From contig NZ_JAQMWQ010000001.1 of assembly GCF_030403775.1 (NCBI RefSeq), forward strand, positions 496,001-560,000: a DNA stretch of 64,000 nt, in the 5' to 3' direction. Below, piece after piece: positions 20,888-29,382 of the stretch. A program made the position numbers and the translations under genes. The DNA comes from Paenibacillus sp. BSR1-1. GTDB lineage: Bacteria > Bacillota > Bacilli > Bacillales > Cytobacillaceae. The notes beneath the pieces were generated by a model, which saw only the letters and a list, made by a program, of their open reading frames with translations, was not told where the DNA came from and did not search any database. Every line of letters starts with the position of its first letter. Position 1 is the first letter of the stretch.

Positions 20888-20933
20888 TTATGACTTGGTA
20901 CTAATTTTATCAAATGAGACATCATTTAAGCAA
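20888..20933 (-). promoter_or_regulatory. fabH-fabF promoter with FapR operator
   Basis: Minus strand: -35 TTGCTT (20933-20928), an 18-bp spacer, and -10 TAAAAT (20909-20904). TTAGTACCAAGTCATAA follows immediately (20904-20888). This 17-bp imperfect palindrome matches the known FapR operator pattern (TTAGTACC...). FapR represses fatty-acid genes until malonyl-CoA rises, so placement at the transcription start would block initiation. Confidence 0.8.
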
Positions 20934-21037
20934 CTGTTACTTACTTTTACCCATCCGCTATAGTACATTCCTTTTGATAGTTTGCTCATATTCTAAAGGT
21001 AAGAGACATTTTTCTTCGAAGGAGTGTGTGAGAGGTA

Positions 21038-21331
21038 ATGGAAGATCGGGAAAAAGAGGAATCAACCATAGAAGAGCAGCAAGCGCATTTTGAGGATGAA
21101 ACGCATCATGACCGTTTCACCAGTTTTATGTTTGGTTCAAGAAGACCTCACCATGAAAGGCCCCCGCTATTTGGCAATCGCAATTCTCTAAATTCTCATC
21201 AAAACCAGTCAGATATCGATTATGAACAACTCATGATGAGCATTGATGCTATATGGGAATCAGTACAGGGCTTAAAGCCAATATTTCAAAAATTCTATCC
21301 GCTTATCCAGCAATTTTGGAAAAAGAAATAA
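21038..21331 (+). CDS. Hydrophilic protein of unknown function (YjzB position)
   Basis: Predicted 97-residue protein. It has a highly acidic N-terminus (MEDREKEESTIEEQQAHFED), a His/Arg/Pro-rich middle, and a hydrophobic-aromatic C-terminal helix (GLKPIFQKFYPLIQQFWKKK). It follows GAAGGAGTGTG and has its own terminator. It lies between comZ and fabH, where B. subtilis has yjzB, but I cannot confirm sequence kinship. Confidence 0.65.
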   Translation: MEDREKEESTIEEQQAHFEDETHHDRFTSFMFGSRRPHHERPPLFGNRNSLNSHQNQSDIDYEQLMMSIDAIWESVQGLKPIFQKFYPLIQQFWKKK

Positions 21332-21353
21332 GCTGCCTTTTTAGCGGCAGCTT
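21330..21353 (+). terminator. Terminator of the 21038-21331 gene
   Basis: Perfect 8-bp inverted repeat AAGCTGCC / GGCAGCTT with an 8-nt loop, followed by ATTTT. Confidence 0.7.
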
Positions 21354-21364
21354 ATTTTCACTAT

Positions 21365-21524
21365 GGCTATTTTCGCATCAATTGTTGTTTTTCGTATAAA
21401 TTTACCAACCCGCATAACTAAAGCTTCGTGGCATCTTTTCGTAAGAACTTTTGCGAAAATTGCCTAGAAACTTAGTAATGAACATATTTAATTTCCAAAA
21501 GCAACAAAGTTTACGAAAAGAGCC
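21365..21524. repeat. Short inverted-repeat element (MITE-like)
   Basis: 160-bp non-coding stretch bounded by imperfect terminal inverted repeats: GGCTATTTTCGCATCAATTG on the left against GGCTCTTTTCGTAAACTTTG on the opposite strand at the right (22 of 30 bases match over the full ends). A further internal inverted pair (TTTTCGTAAG / CTTTTGCGAAAA, about 21437-21460) repeats the TTTTCG core. It fills nearly the whole gap between the upstream terminator and comZ. No target duplication seen. Confidence 0.55.
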
Positions 21525-21528
21525 TTAA

Positions 21529-21726
21529 CTATTTACTAACTTCCTGAAGAGCTTCTTCACGGCCAAGGTCGTATGCTTCTTGCATAACCTTTGTAAATAA
21601 ATTCATAAACGGTTCGATTAATTCCATTGATAATTCTACTCCTGATTTTTCCAGCTGTTCCTTGGCTTCAGGTAAATATTTCATCGCAATCATCATAAAT
21701 TGTAATGACTTATCTTGGTTGTTCAT
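21529..21726 (-). CDS. comZ: Competence protein ComZ
   Basis: 65-residue protein (MNNQDKSLQFMMIAMKYLPEAKEQLEKSGVEL...). In B. subtilis ComZ is co-transcribed with med and represses comG. It lies directly downstream of med with 19 bases between them, behind AAGGGGATAC. Helical, charged, with no membrane segment. Confidence 0.9.
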   Translation of the reverse strand: MNNQDKSLQFMMIAMKYLPEAKEQLEKSGVELSMELIEPFMNLFTKVMQEAYDLGREEALQEVSK

Positions 21727-21745
21727 ATGTATCCCCTTTAATAAA

Positions 21746-22696
21746 TTATTGTGGTAACTTTCCGGTTTGCTTATATGTTTGAATTTGCTTATTAATTTTC
21801 TTAATAAATTCCTTGCTCACTAACGGACTATATTTTCCTAAGGTTATGACATTATCTTCAAAATCAAAGGAAAGATTTCCTGCTTTTAATTTACCATTAT
21901 TATATTGTTCTGCAACCTTCTCATATAATTTATCTACCTGCTGAATCGTGCTTGTTAGAATCGTCGATTGCCCCAAATCTGATTGGTCGGAAACATAGCC
22001 AATAACATATAGTCCTCGTTCCTTGACCCTTTCAATAACGGGGACATTAAAACCATCGCCAGCAGGATAGATTACGTCGACCCCGTTTTCCATCATACGA
22101 TCGACTAATTGTATCGCTTTTTTTTCATCATCCCAATTCCCTACGTATTCTATGCTTACTTGGGCATTTTTATTTTCTGCCAATGCTCCTTGATAGAATC
22201 CTTCTATTTCTGGCTGCCATTCATAGGCAGCCAACACTCCTACTTTCTGTTCCTTCGACATATGGGCAGCAACCATTCCGCCAAAAAAACCCATCGCGTG
22301 TGCTTTAAAGGTTAAACTGGTAGTGTTAGGTTTTTTAGCATCGCCATTAAAACTGACAAAGTGAATTTTAGGATAATCCTTTGAAATCTTATTAAAATAT
22401 TCAGCATACTCTGAACCGTGACCAAAAATAAGATTTACCCCTTTTTGATCAAATTCTTTTACTGCCCTTTCAACTACAGATTCAGAATTCATTCCTTCTT
22501 TATAGTAAACCTCCACATTGAATTTTGATTGTATTTTTAGCATCCCTTTAAAGCCCTTTGTTCCCCATACTTGGTCATTAACCGTTTCAGGCACTAATAA
22601 GCCGACATTTTGTAATTTGCCTGAGTTTTTTTGGGTTACCCCACAGGCCCCAAGTAAAAAAAGACATAAAAGAATGATCCCGAAACGGTTTAGCAT
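21746..22696 (-). CDS. med: Competence regulator Med (BMP-family lipoprotein)
   Basis: 316-residue protein with a lipoprotein signal (LLGAC, Cys18) followed by a periplasmic-binding fold of the BMP/Med family (NVGLLVPETVNDQVWGTKGFKGM, VNLIFGHGSEYAEYFNKIS, DVIYPAGDGFNVPVIERVKE). In B. subtilis Med stimulates comK expression. Operon med-comZ. Ribosome binding site GAAGGAGATG. Confidence 0.92.
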   Translation of the reverse strand: MLNRFGIILLCLFLLGACGVTQKNSGKLQNVGLLVPETVNDQVWGTKGFKGMLKIQSKFNVEVYYKEGMNSESVVERAVKEFDQKGVNLIFGHGSEYAEYFNKISKDYPKIHFVSFNGDAKKPNTTSLTFKAHAMGFFGGMVAAHMSKEQKVGVLAAYEWQPEIEGFYQGALAENKNAQVSIEYVGNWDDEKKAIQLVDRMMENGVDVIYPAGDGFNVPVIERVKERGLYVIGYVSDQSDLGQSTILTSTIQQVDKLYEKVAEQYNNGKLKAGNLSFDFEDNVITLGKYSPLVSKEFIKKINKQIQTYKQTGKLPQ

Positions 22697-22870
22697 TCAA
22701 TGCATCTCCTTCATACCACTGCCATTTCTATAACTGATTCTATCTAGATATAAATAATGGACCTGTAATTCCTCATTTTTCAATTTTTATTCTACCCTTT
22801 GAATAATAAAATGAAAAGATAAATTTCCTGCGCTCCCACTTTTTGGATATAAAGTGAATCGTATCATGTT

Positions 22871-23704
22871 TTACCGGCTTCCCTTCAACTGATCTGCTTG
22901 ATTTTTTTGTTTCAAAAATGATTCGGAAATCGGGGTGATTTTTTTCATTTGTATCTTAATAACTGATGAATCTATTTCAAATGGTTCAACATGGTTTGAA
23001 AGAATTAGATTCTGTTCAAGCTTTAAATAGGACGCGCATAAATCCCAATAATTCTTCTTTCCACTTTCTAATAGAAAGCTTCCCTGCTCATTTATATCCA
23101 TTATTTCAAAGATAGAATCGATTGCATCCTCCACAAAAATTGTATCAATTGTCCATTCCCTATTCGATAAATAAATTTCTATTTGTTGAAAGTCTGACAT
23201 AATCACTTGTTGAAAGATAAAAGTTTCGGTCTGCCATGGGCCATAAATAGAAGGTAAATAAAAGAAATGAGTCTTTTTCACCAATCCTTTTACTTGATTC
23301 AAAAAACCCCGTTGAACTTTTTCAGCCTCAGCTCCCAACAATTGAATTGGGAGGATAAAGACAAATTCTGTATTGGAATTATTTCGCTCAATATAGTTCA
23401 AAATTGGCCCAGTAACCTTCTCCTCTAAATAAATTTCTTCCTTATTTTGCATATAGGAATCAAATAATGAAAAAATAACGACGGTATCCCTATTCCCTTC
23501 ACCTTGGTTATTCTCCCAATCCACAAGACTATGTTCAATGAAATTTGAATTTCTGCCAACTTCAAATCTTTTTTCATCAAGATATTGAATATTGTCAATA
23601 TCTTCAATATTGATCCCATAAACCTCTATTCCTTTATTTAGCAACGTTTTGCAAATATGAAAACTGACAAAATCATATACACCAAATATAATGGCCTTGT
23701 CCAT
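22871..23704 (-). CDS. NAD(P)-binding Rossmann-fold protein (epimerase-like)
   Basis: 277-residue protein with an N-terminal dinucleotide-binding region (MDKAIIFGVYDFVSFHICKTLLNKG) in which the usual GxxGxxG is degenerate. Later features are YLPSIYGPWQTETFIFQQ and FVEDAIDSIFEIMDI, typical of extended short-chain epimerases. The canonical YxxxK is not evident, so catalytic activity is doubtful. It lies upstream of med, the place of yjaU/yjaV in B. subtilis. Ribosome binding site GGGGAGGAAG. Confidence 0.7.
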   Translation of the reverse strand: MDKAIIFGVYDFVSFHICKTLLNKGIEVYGINIEDIDNIQYLDEKRFEVGRNSNFIEHSLVDWENNQGEGNRDTVVIFSLFDSYMQNKEEIYLEEKVTGPILNYIERNNSNTEFVFILPIQLLGAEAEKVQRGFLNQVKGLVKKTHFFYLPSIYGPWQTETFIFQQVIMSDFQQIEIYLSNREWTIDTIFVEDAIDSIFEIMDINEQGSFLLESGKKNYWDLCASYLKLEQNLILSNHVEPFEIDSSVIKIQMKKITPISESFLKQKNQADQLKGSR

Positions 23705-23784
23705 AAAATCTTCCTCCCCATACTATCCTTAATGAATCCTATGCGTATGAATAAGGAATTATTTCATTATGGGGAAGGGGAGGC

Positions 23785-24507
23785 TTAGAGAACAGCTTCA
23801 TGGCTTGTAAAAAACTTTATGCATATATTGCCAAGCTGCAGTTTCTTTTCTGGCAGCATATAAGTTGGAGTGATTTCAGGATATTTGATAATTTTCTGAT
23901 AAAGCTTTGATTGATTATAAGATTTTCCTCCAGACAAAACATGAATGATCTTGACAGGAAATCCAAAATCAAGATTAACATGATCATCCATACTAAAGAT
24001 GGTACTTTCAAGTACATTTTGTTCTAGTTGATGAGCTGTTACTAATTCTCTTATCAATTTTTTATAAAAGAATTTATGTTCCTTTTCCTGTTCTAAATGA
24101 TGCTTTAATGAAATGATTGGGTTTAAAAGAATGACTGATCGAATACAGCCCTTTAATTTTTCCATTAACTTTACCGCAACCAGCGCGCCCATTCCTTCTG
24201 CTATAATATGAATTTTATTATTTAGGATTTCACTTCGGATAACATGTTGATAAAGCCGCTGAGCCAAATCAACCGATTTTTCGCTCCCCCAGTTTCGCCC
24301 ATAAAGATTTGAGGAAAAAATCGTGTAACCTTTTTCTTTTAGTTGGTTGATAATAGCGGACTTCCCTTCATTTTGTGTCCAAAAGCTTTTACAATCGTCC
24401 ACAAAATGCCGTTCATCTCCAATTATTAAGACCCCAAATCCAGTAGGCTTTTCTGGGTAATAAATGATATTCCATTGGGTATCCATCTGAAAATTACGAC
24501 TGTCCAT
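23785..24507 (-). CDS. Alpha/beta-hydrolase-like protein
   Basis: About 240 residues with an alpha/beta-hydrolase layout: a core strand GFGVLIIGDERHFVDDC, then FSSNLYGRNWG, then the nucleophile-elbow position IIAEGMGALVAVKL. In that elbow the usual GxSxG serine is replaced by Glu-Gly-Met-Gly, so it may not hydrolyse esters. A late SHEAVL end could place the His. The ATG at 24507 follows AAAGGAG; an upstream in-frame extension lacks a site. It precedes the Rossmann protein gene and may be co-transcribed with it. Confidence 0.65.
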   Translation of the reverse strand: MDSRNFQMDTQWNIIYYPEKPTGFGVLIIGDERHFVDDCKSFWTQNEGKSAIINQLKEKGYTIFSSNLYGRNWGSEKSVDLAQRLYQHVIRSEILNNKIHIIAEGMGALVAVKLMEKLKGCIRSVILLNPIISLKHHLEQEKEHKFFYKKLIRELVTAHQLEQNVLESTIFSMDDHVNLDFGFPVKIIHVLSGGKSYNQSKLYQKIIKYPEITPTYMLPEKKLQLGNICIKFFTSHEAVL

Positions 24508-24708
24508 AGGTAAATCTCCTTTTACATATTTCCTCACGATATTGTATGATGGGTCACAAAAGATGAAAGGGAGTTTGCCCATTTTTATTAATTTACATTT
24601 ATGTCAAGACAATTAATTAAATGAGTGAATTATCAAATAAACATTTATTAATTAGAAGTCATATGGTAATATTAAAAATGATGTAAATAAGGTTAGAGGT
24701 GAAAAATA

Positions 24709-24891
24709 GTGCGATTCTTTTGGACTTTTTTCTGGTTATTTTTACTAGTGCAAATGCTTACATATGTTGTAAGTTCAATGAATGGTGTTGCATTTGATGT
24801 TAAAGTAGGTTCCATTTTAGCTATTGCTGTAACCATCTTAGTTTTTGTGGTATCATCTTTGATACCAAATGAGCCTGTTGAAAAACATTAA
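24709..24891 (+). CDS. yjzD: YjzD family membrane protein (DUF2929)
   Basis: 60-residue protein with two membrane segments (FFWTFFWLFLLVQMLTYVVS and VGSILAIAVTILVFVVSSLI) and a short tail PNEPVEKH, matching the YjzD/DUF2929 pattern. GTG start behind AGAGGTG. Function unknown. Converges on clpB with a shared terminator. Confidence 0.85.
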   Translation: MRFFWTFFWLFLLVQMLTYVVSSMNGVAFDVKVGSILAIAVTILVFVVSSLIPNEPVEKH

Positions 24892-24899
24892 GTGCCGAT

Positions 24900-24933
24900 A
24901 AAAAAGTCTTCCACATCAATGGAAGACTTTTTT
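24900..24933. terminator. Bidirectional terminator between yjzD and clpB
   Basis: 13-bp perfect inverted repeat AAAAAGTCTTCCA / TGGAAGACTTTTT with a 6-nt loop. Confidence 0.9.
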
Positions 24934-24950
24934 AATGGATTAATCACTTG

Positions 24951-27545
24951 TTATTTTATTAAAATTGTCACTTCTTCATTTTGTATCGTAATTTCAAGGC
25001 TTGATCCATCATGAACCCTTCCTCCAATAATTTCTCGAGCTAACTTTGTTTCTATATTTCTTTGGATATAACGTTTTAGCGGTCTGGCACCATAGGTTGG
25101 ATCATATCCGTTAACAGCGATGAATTCTTTGGCATCCTCACTGATTGAGATATTTATATGCTGTTCTTTTAATCTGCTCTGAAGTTCTTTTAGCATTTTG
25201 ACGACAATATTTTTTATTTCTCCTAATGATAACGGCTTAAATAGGATAATTTCATCAATACGGTTTAAAAATTCCGGACGGAAATGCACTCTTAATTGGC
25301 CTAACACCATTTCCCTTGCTGTTTCAGTAATTTCAATTTCATTTTCAGAACGTTCGAGTAAAAATTGTGATCCTATATTGGAGGTCATAATAATAACGGA
25401 ATTTTTAAAATCTACTACCCTTCCTTGTGAATCTGTGATACGCCCATCATCTAAGGCCTGAAGAAGAATATTGAAGACTTCCGGATGGGCCTTTTCAATT
25501 TCGTCCATCAAAACAACAGAATAAGGTCTTCTTCTAACCGCTTCTGTCAGCTGCCCTCCTTCTTCATAGCCAACATACCCTGGTGGAGCCCCAATTAAGC
25601 GTGATACTGCATGCTTTTCCATGTATTCTGACATATCGATACGAATAATATGCTCTTCACTATCAAATAAAGACTCCGCCAAAGCTTTTGCTAACTCTGT
25701 TTTTCCTACACCAGTTGGCCCTAAAAATAGAAAGGATCCAATTGGGCGATTAGGATCTTTAATGCCGGCCCTAGCCCGTAGTACTGCGTCTGCTACTAAA
25801 TTGACGGCTTCATTTTGTCCGATTACTCTCTCGTGAAGAATTGCTTCAAGTTTCAATAACTTTTCTCTCTCCCCCTCAACTAGTTTAGAGAGCGGAATTC
25901 CTGTCCACCTCGATACTATATGGGAAATTTCCTCACCTGTTACTTCTTCACGCAGTAACCGATTCTCCTTTTCCGTTTCCATTTCTAAACTTTTAAGTTC
26001 TTTTTCAACTAACGGAATTTGACCATGTCTTAATTCAGCAGCACGGTTTAAATCGTATTTGTCCTCGGCTTGCTGCAGCTCACGACGAAGTTTCTCCAGT
26101 TGTTCCCTTTTTTCTTGTAACGTCTGAATGCTTTTCTTTTCTTCAAGCCATTTTGCCTTCATTGTATTTGCCTGTTCCTTTAAATCTGCCAGTTCTTTTA
26201 GAAGGGATTGTAATCGCAGTTTGCTTGCTTCATCGTTTTCTTTACTTAAAGCAGCCTCCTCAATTTCTAACTGCATGACTCTGCGTGTTACTTCATCTAG
26301 TTCTGTTGGCATGGAATCAATTTCTGTGCGAATTAATGCACAAGCTTCGTCAACTAAATCTATAGCTTTGTCCGGCAGGAAACGATCAGTTATATATCGG
26401 TCAGATAAAGTAGCTGCAGCAACTAAAGCATGGTCATGAATTTTTACACCATGGTGAACCTCAAATCGTTCCTTTAATCCACGTAATATAGAAATGGAAT
26501 CTTCTACATTTGGTTCTTGTACTAGCACCTGCTGGAACCTCCGTTCTAAAGCAGGATCCTTTTCTATATACTTCCGATGTTCATCAAGTGTGGTTGCGCC
26601 AATACAATGAAGTTCACCGCGGGCAAGCATCGGTTTTAACATATTGCCTGCATCCATAGCTCCTTCTGTTTTTCCGGCACCAACAATGGTATGAATTTCA
26701 TCAATAAACAGTAAGATTTGTCCGTCACTTTTTTTGATTTCATTCAGAACCGCTTTTAATCGTTCTTCAAATTCACCTCTGAATTTTGCACCAGCAATTA
26801 ACGAACTCATATCTAAGGAAAAGATGGTTTTGTCCTTAAGTCCTTCTGGAACGTCTTTTCTAACAATCCGCTGGGCCAGTCCCTCTACGATTGCAGTTTT
26901 TCCTACACCAGGTTCTCCGATTAAAACAGGATTATTCTTGGTTTTCCTTGATAAGATACGAATGACATTTCGAATCTCCGTATCCCGTCCAATAACAGGA
27001 TCGACCTTTCCCGCTCTTACTTCAGCAACCAAGTCCCTGCCATATTTTTTCAAAGCATCATATCCTGCTTCTGGATTCTGTGATGTCACTCTTTGGTTCC
27101 CCCTTATTTCTTTTATTGCTTTTAAAATACCTTCAGGTGTATGGTCAAAAGATTGAATGATTTTTTTCAATTCGGATTGGTTTGAATAGACTGCTGCTAA
27201 GAGGATATGCTCTACCGAAATATATTCATCGGAAAACTTTTTTGCGAATTCTTCGGCAGCTGCTAAATGCCTTTGAAGCCGGTCTGTAACATATATTTTA
27301 CCGTGTTCTGCCCCAGTTCCAGTGACCTGAGGTTTTTTTTCAAGGGATTCTTTCAACCTTTTCTTAATGGTTTCAGATGGCAATGTCAATCGCTTAAATA
27401 TAGATTCAAAAAGACTGTCGGGTTGATTCATTAATGCCAAGAATAAATGAGATTCATCAATCTCTTGATGATTATTTTTTACCGCTAAAGATTGCGCATC
27501 CATTATTCCTTTTTGTAACCGTTCTGTCATTCGGTTTATATCCAC
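24951..27545 (-). CDS. clpB: ATP-dependent chaperone ClpB
   Basis: Disaggregase of the Hsp100 family, acting with DnaK. About 864 residues: N-terminal Clp_N repeats, AAA+ domain 1 with Walker A GEPGVGKT, a coiled-coil middle domain of alternating Glu/Lys/Leu stretches, AAA+ domain 2 with Walker A GPTGVGKT, and a C-terminal small domain. The long middle domain separates it from ClpC/ClpE. I place the start at a GTG (27545) behind AAGGGAGTG, giving the expected N-terminus [19 protein letters not shown] CtsR operator covers the promoter region. B. subtilis 168 has no clpB, although other bacilli do. Confidence 0.95.
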   Translation of the reverse strand: MDINRMTERLQKGIMDAQSLAVKNNHQEIDESHLFLALMNQPDSLFESIFKRLTLPSETIKKRLKESLEKKPQVTGTGAEHGKIYVTDRLQRHLAAAEEFAKKFSDEYISVEHILLAAVYSNQSELKKIIQSFDHTPEGILKAIKEIRGNQRVTSQNPEAGYDALKKYGRDLVAEVRAGKVDPVIGRDTEIRNVIRILSRKTKNNPVLIGEPGVGKTAIVEGLAQRIVRKDVPEGLKDKTIFSLDMSSLIAGAKFRGEFEERLKAVLNEIKKSDGQILLFIDEIHTIVGAGKTEGAMDAGNMLKPMLARGELHCIGATTLDEHRKYIEKDPALERRFQQVLVQEPNVEDSISILRGLKERFEVHHGVKIHDHALVAAATLSDRYITDRFLPDKAIDLVDEACALIRTEIDSMPTELDEVTRRVMQLEIEEAALSKENDEASKLRLQSLLKELADLKEQANTMKAKWLEEKKSIQTLQEKREQLEKLRRELQQAEDKYDLNRAAELRHGQIPLVEKELKSLEMETEKENRLLREEVTGEEISHIVSRWTGIPLSKLVEGEREKLLKLEAILHERVIGQNEAVNLVADAVLRARAGIKDPNRPIGSFLFLGPTGVGKTELAKALAESLFDSEEHIIRIDMSEYMEKHAVSRLIGAPPGYVGYEEGGQLTEAVRRRPYSVVLMDEIEKAHPEVFNILLQALDDGRITDSQGRVVDFKNSVIIMTSNIGSQFLLERSENEIEITETAREMVLGQLRVHFRPEFLNRIDEIILFKPLSLGEIKNIVVKMLKELQSRLKEQHINISISEDAKEFIAVNGYDPTYGARPLKRYIQRNIETKLAREIIGGRVHDGSSLEITIQNEEVTILIK

Positions 27546-27560
27546 CGTTAGCACTCCCTT

Positions 27561-27616
27561 ATTGACCATTTTTGACCTATTACTTTTATTATAAAACAAT
27601 CACAGATTTTAAGTAA
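27561..27616 (-). promoter_or_regulatory. clpB promoter with CtsR operator
   Basis: Minus strand: GGTCAAAAATGGTCAAT at 27577-27561, one mismatch from the CtsR heptad repeat (RGTCAAA-NAN-RGTCAAA). The operator lies just downstream of a perfect -10 TATAAT (27593-27588), with a TTACTT-type -35 at 27616-27611 and a 17-bp spacer. A further single heptad, GGTCAAA, is at 27625-27619. CtsR represses class III heat-shock genes. Confidence 0.85.
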
Positions 27617-27630
27617 AATTTGACCAAGAA

Positions 27631-27657
27631 AAAAGTCATCCTGTTTGGATGACTTTT
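27631..27657 (-). terminator. Terminator of yjzC
   Basis: Perfect 11-bp inverted repeat AAAAGTCATCC / GGATGACTTTT with a 5-nt loop, downstream of yjzC and upstream of the clpB promoter. T-run on the minus strand. Confidence 0.85.
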
Positions 27658-27671
27658 ACCTTTTATAACTG

Positions 27672-27851
27672 TTATGGTTTTTGTTGATAAGTCCAAACAC
27701 GTTTATCATTGGATGTCTCTGGAAACGGGTCTCCAGCTTTTAGTTTAATTTTTTTAGGATTAATCACATTGTCTCCAGTTTCACCCACTTCAATATACAC
27801 CCCATTATTTGGTGCCTTTTTACCCGATTTGAACTGATGATTTTGTCCCAT
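27672..27851 (-). CDS. yjzC: YjzC family protein
   Basis: 59-residue soluble protein, MGQNHQFKSGKKAPNNGVYI at the start and WTYQQKP at the end, matching the small conserved Bacillus YjzC family. The start follows a strong AAGGAGG. B. subtilis carries yjzC near argF in the same chromosomal neighbourhood. Function unknown. Confidence 0.9.
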   Translation of the reverse strand: MGQNHQFKSGKKAPNNGVYIEVGETGDNVINPKKIKLKAGDPFPETSNDKRVWTYQQKP

Positions 27852-28130
27852 TCTTTTCCCTCCTTATCGTCTACATAATTATTATTTCCTTTTCTAGAGT
27901 GTCCATTATAGGAAGTTCTTTCATTTTTTCACATTGTTCGACAGTATTTCCTAAGAAATAAACGAATCATGTTTGACTTTTTGACGATTGTATGAATTTA
28001 TTCCACTTTTATTGCTAAATATTCTTTGTAAACAATATAATTATAGTAATATCTTGTAACCAACCTTGACTGTCAGTTATTAAAAGTTAAGTAAATGATT
28101 TATGTCGTACCATTGAAGGTGGTCTTTTAT

Positions 28131-28823
28131 ATGCAGGCAGTAAAAGTAATGCCGGTATCGTTGTTACATCTCCTTGAGACCGTACACCATACTAAAAAAA
28201 TTGAAAAGGGAACATTTTTATTTCAAGAAGGCTCACCAGCGGATGAAATTTATATCGTACAAAGCGGTATTTTGCAAATCAGTAAAATTATTCCGGATGG
28301 GAGAGAACTTACCTTAAGAATGTGCTCAAATGGTGATTTTATCGGTGAATTAAATCTATTTTCCCCTTCTTCCAGATATTTTTTAAGTGCACGTGTCATT
28401 GAAAGTGGCGAGGTTGCAGTAATTATGAAGGATGTTCTTGAGGAAAAACTATCGCAAAATCTTTCCCTTTCCTTTGAATTCATTAAATGGATGAGTCAGC
28501 AATATCGCAAAACTCAAACAAAATTTCGCGACCTCGTTTTACACGGAAAAAAGGGAGCTTTATACTCAACATTGATTCGATTAAGCAATAGTTATGGAAT
28601 TAATACCAATAATGGAATATTGCTTGAAATACCATTAACAAACCAAGAATTAGCTAATTTCTGCGGTACATCAAGGGAAGTGGTTAATCGTTTATTAAGT
28701 GAACTTAGAAAAGAAAAAATTATTTCAATTGATAAAGGAACGATCACCATACATTATTTAGAGTTTTTGAAGAATGAGATTGATTGTGAGGATTGTCCAA
28801 CGGAAATTTGCAAGGTTGATTAG
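28131..28823 (+). CDS. fnr: Fnr-type oxygen-sensing regulator (paralogue 1)
   Basis: CRP/FNR-family activator of anaerobic genes, 230 residues. It has an N-terminal cyclic-nucleotide-like beta-roll, a dimer helix, and a DNA-recognition helix ELANFCGTSREVVNRLLSEL. The C-terminal cysteines IDCEDCPTEIC (CxxCxxxxC) match the three Fe-S ligands of Bacillus Fnr. An Asp in KFRDLVLHGKKG (residue 134) corresponds to the fourth ligand (Asp141 of B. subtilis Fnr). The ATG at 28131 follows GAAGGTGG. A second copy is at 32905. Confidence 0.92.
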   Translation: MQAVKVMPVSLLHLLETVHHTKKIEKGTFLFQEGSPADEIYIVQSGILQISKIIPDGRELTLRMCSNGDFIGELNLFSPSSRYFLSARVIESGEVAVIMKDVLEEKLSQNLSLSFEFIKWMSQQYRKTQTKFRDLVLHGKKGALYSTLIRLSNSYGINTNNGILLEIPLTNQELANFCGTSREVVNRLLSELRKEKIISIDKGTITIHYLEFLKNEIDCEDCPTEICKVD

Positions 28824-28844
28824 TTATTAAATGGTATTCTTATT

Positions 28845-28876
28845 AAAAAAATCGGTCTTATTTGACCGATTTTTTT
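28845..28876. terminator. Bidirectional terminator between fnr paralogue 1 and mobB
   Basis: 13-bp perfect inverted repeat AAAAAAATCGGTC / GACCGATTTTTTT with a 6-nt loop; it overlaps the last codons of mobB. Confidence 0.9.
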
Positions 28877-29382
28877 AATAAGTTTACAGTCCAGGTGATT
28901 GATGCTTCATCATTAATAAAAAAACATGGTATGTTGATATGTCCTGCAATGCGCTCTCTAATACATTCCTTCCAATAAACAACAGCCATTATATTGGTCA
29001 CACTTTTTAACAAAGAAAGGTCTTCTAAATCCCTCAATATTAAAAGCTTCGGGTATTTTTTTTGTTTATATCCTTCAATTAAAATCACATCCGGATCAAA
29101 AAAACTCATTAATTCTATCTGGTGTTTAAGGCTGTTCTCCCATTTTTCTACTTGGAGAAGGAGCCTGCCATCTCCTTCAATAATCGAGGCAGCAGCTCCT
29201 GCTGAGAGATATTTTGTAGAATCCTTATTATCCACTAATTCAGGCTTGCCGCCGTGTCCGTGGTGTTTAATTACTGCAGACCTTAAACCTTTACTTTTTA
29301 AGCCTTCGATTAACCCTTCAATAAATGTAGTTTTTCCACTATTTTGGTAACCTACAATTTGAAAAATAACCGGTTTTACCAT
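28858..29382 (-). CDS. mobB: Molybdopterin-guanine dinucleotide biosynthesis protein MobB
   Basis: GTP-binding protein that assists conversion of molybdopterin to the guanine dinucleotide cofactor. It is about 174 residues. P-loop GYQNSGKT is at residues 11-18; KHHGHGG and DVILIEGYKQKKYPKL are also family blocks. Its start lies inside the 3' end of moeA (an ATG at 29382, or a GTG at 29388), so it is coupled to moeA. Confidence 0.93.
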   Translation of the reverse strand: MVKPVIFQIVGYQNSGKTTFIEGLIEGLKSKGLRSAVIKHHGHGGKPELVDNKDSTKYLSAGAAASIIEGDGRLLLQVEKWENSLKHQIELMSFFDPDVILIEGYKQKKYPKLLILRDLEDLSLLKSVTNIMAVVYWKECIRERIAGHINIPCFFINDEASITWTVNLLKKSVK

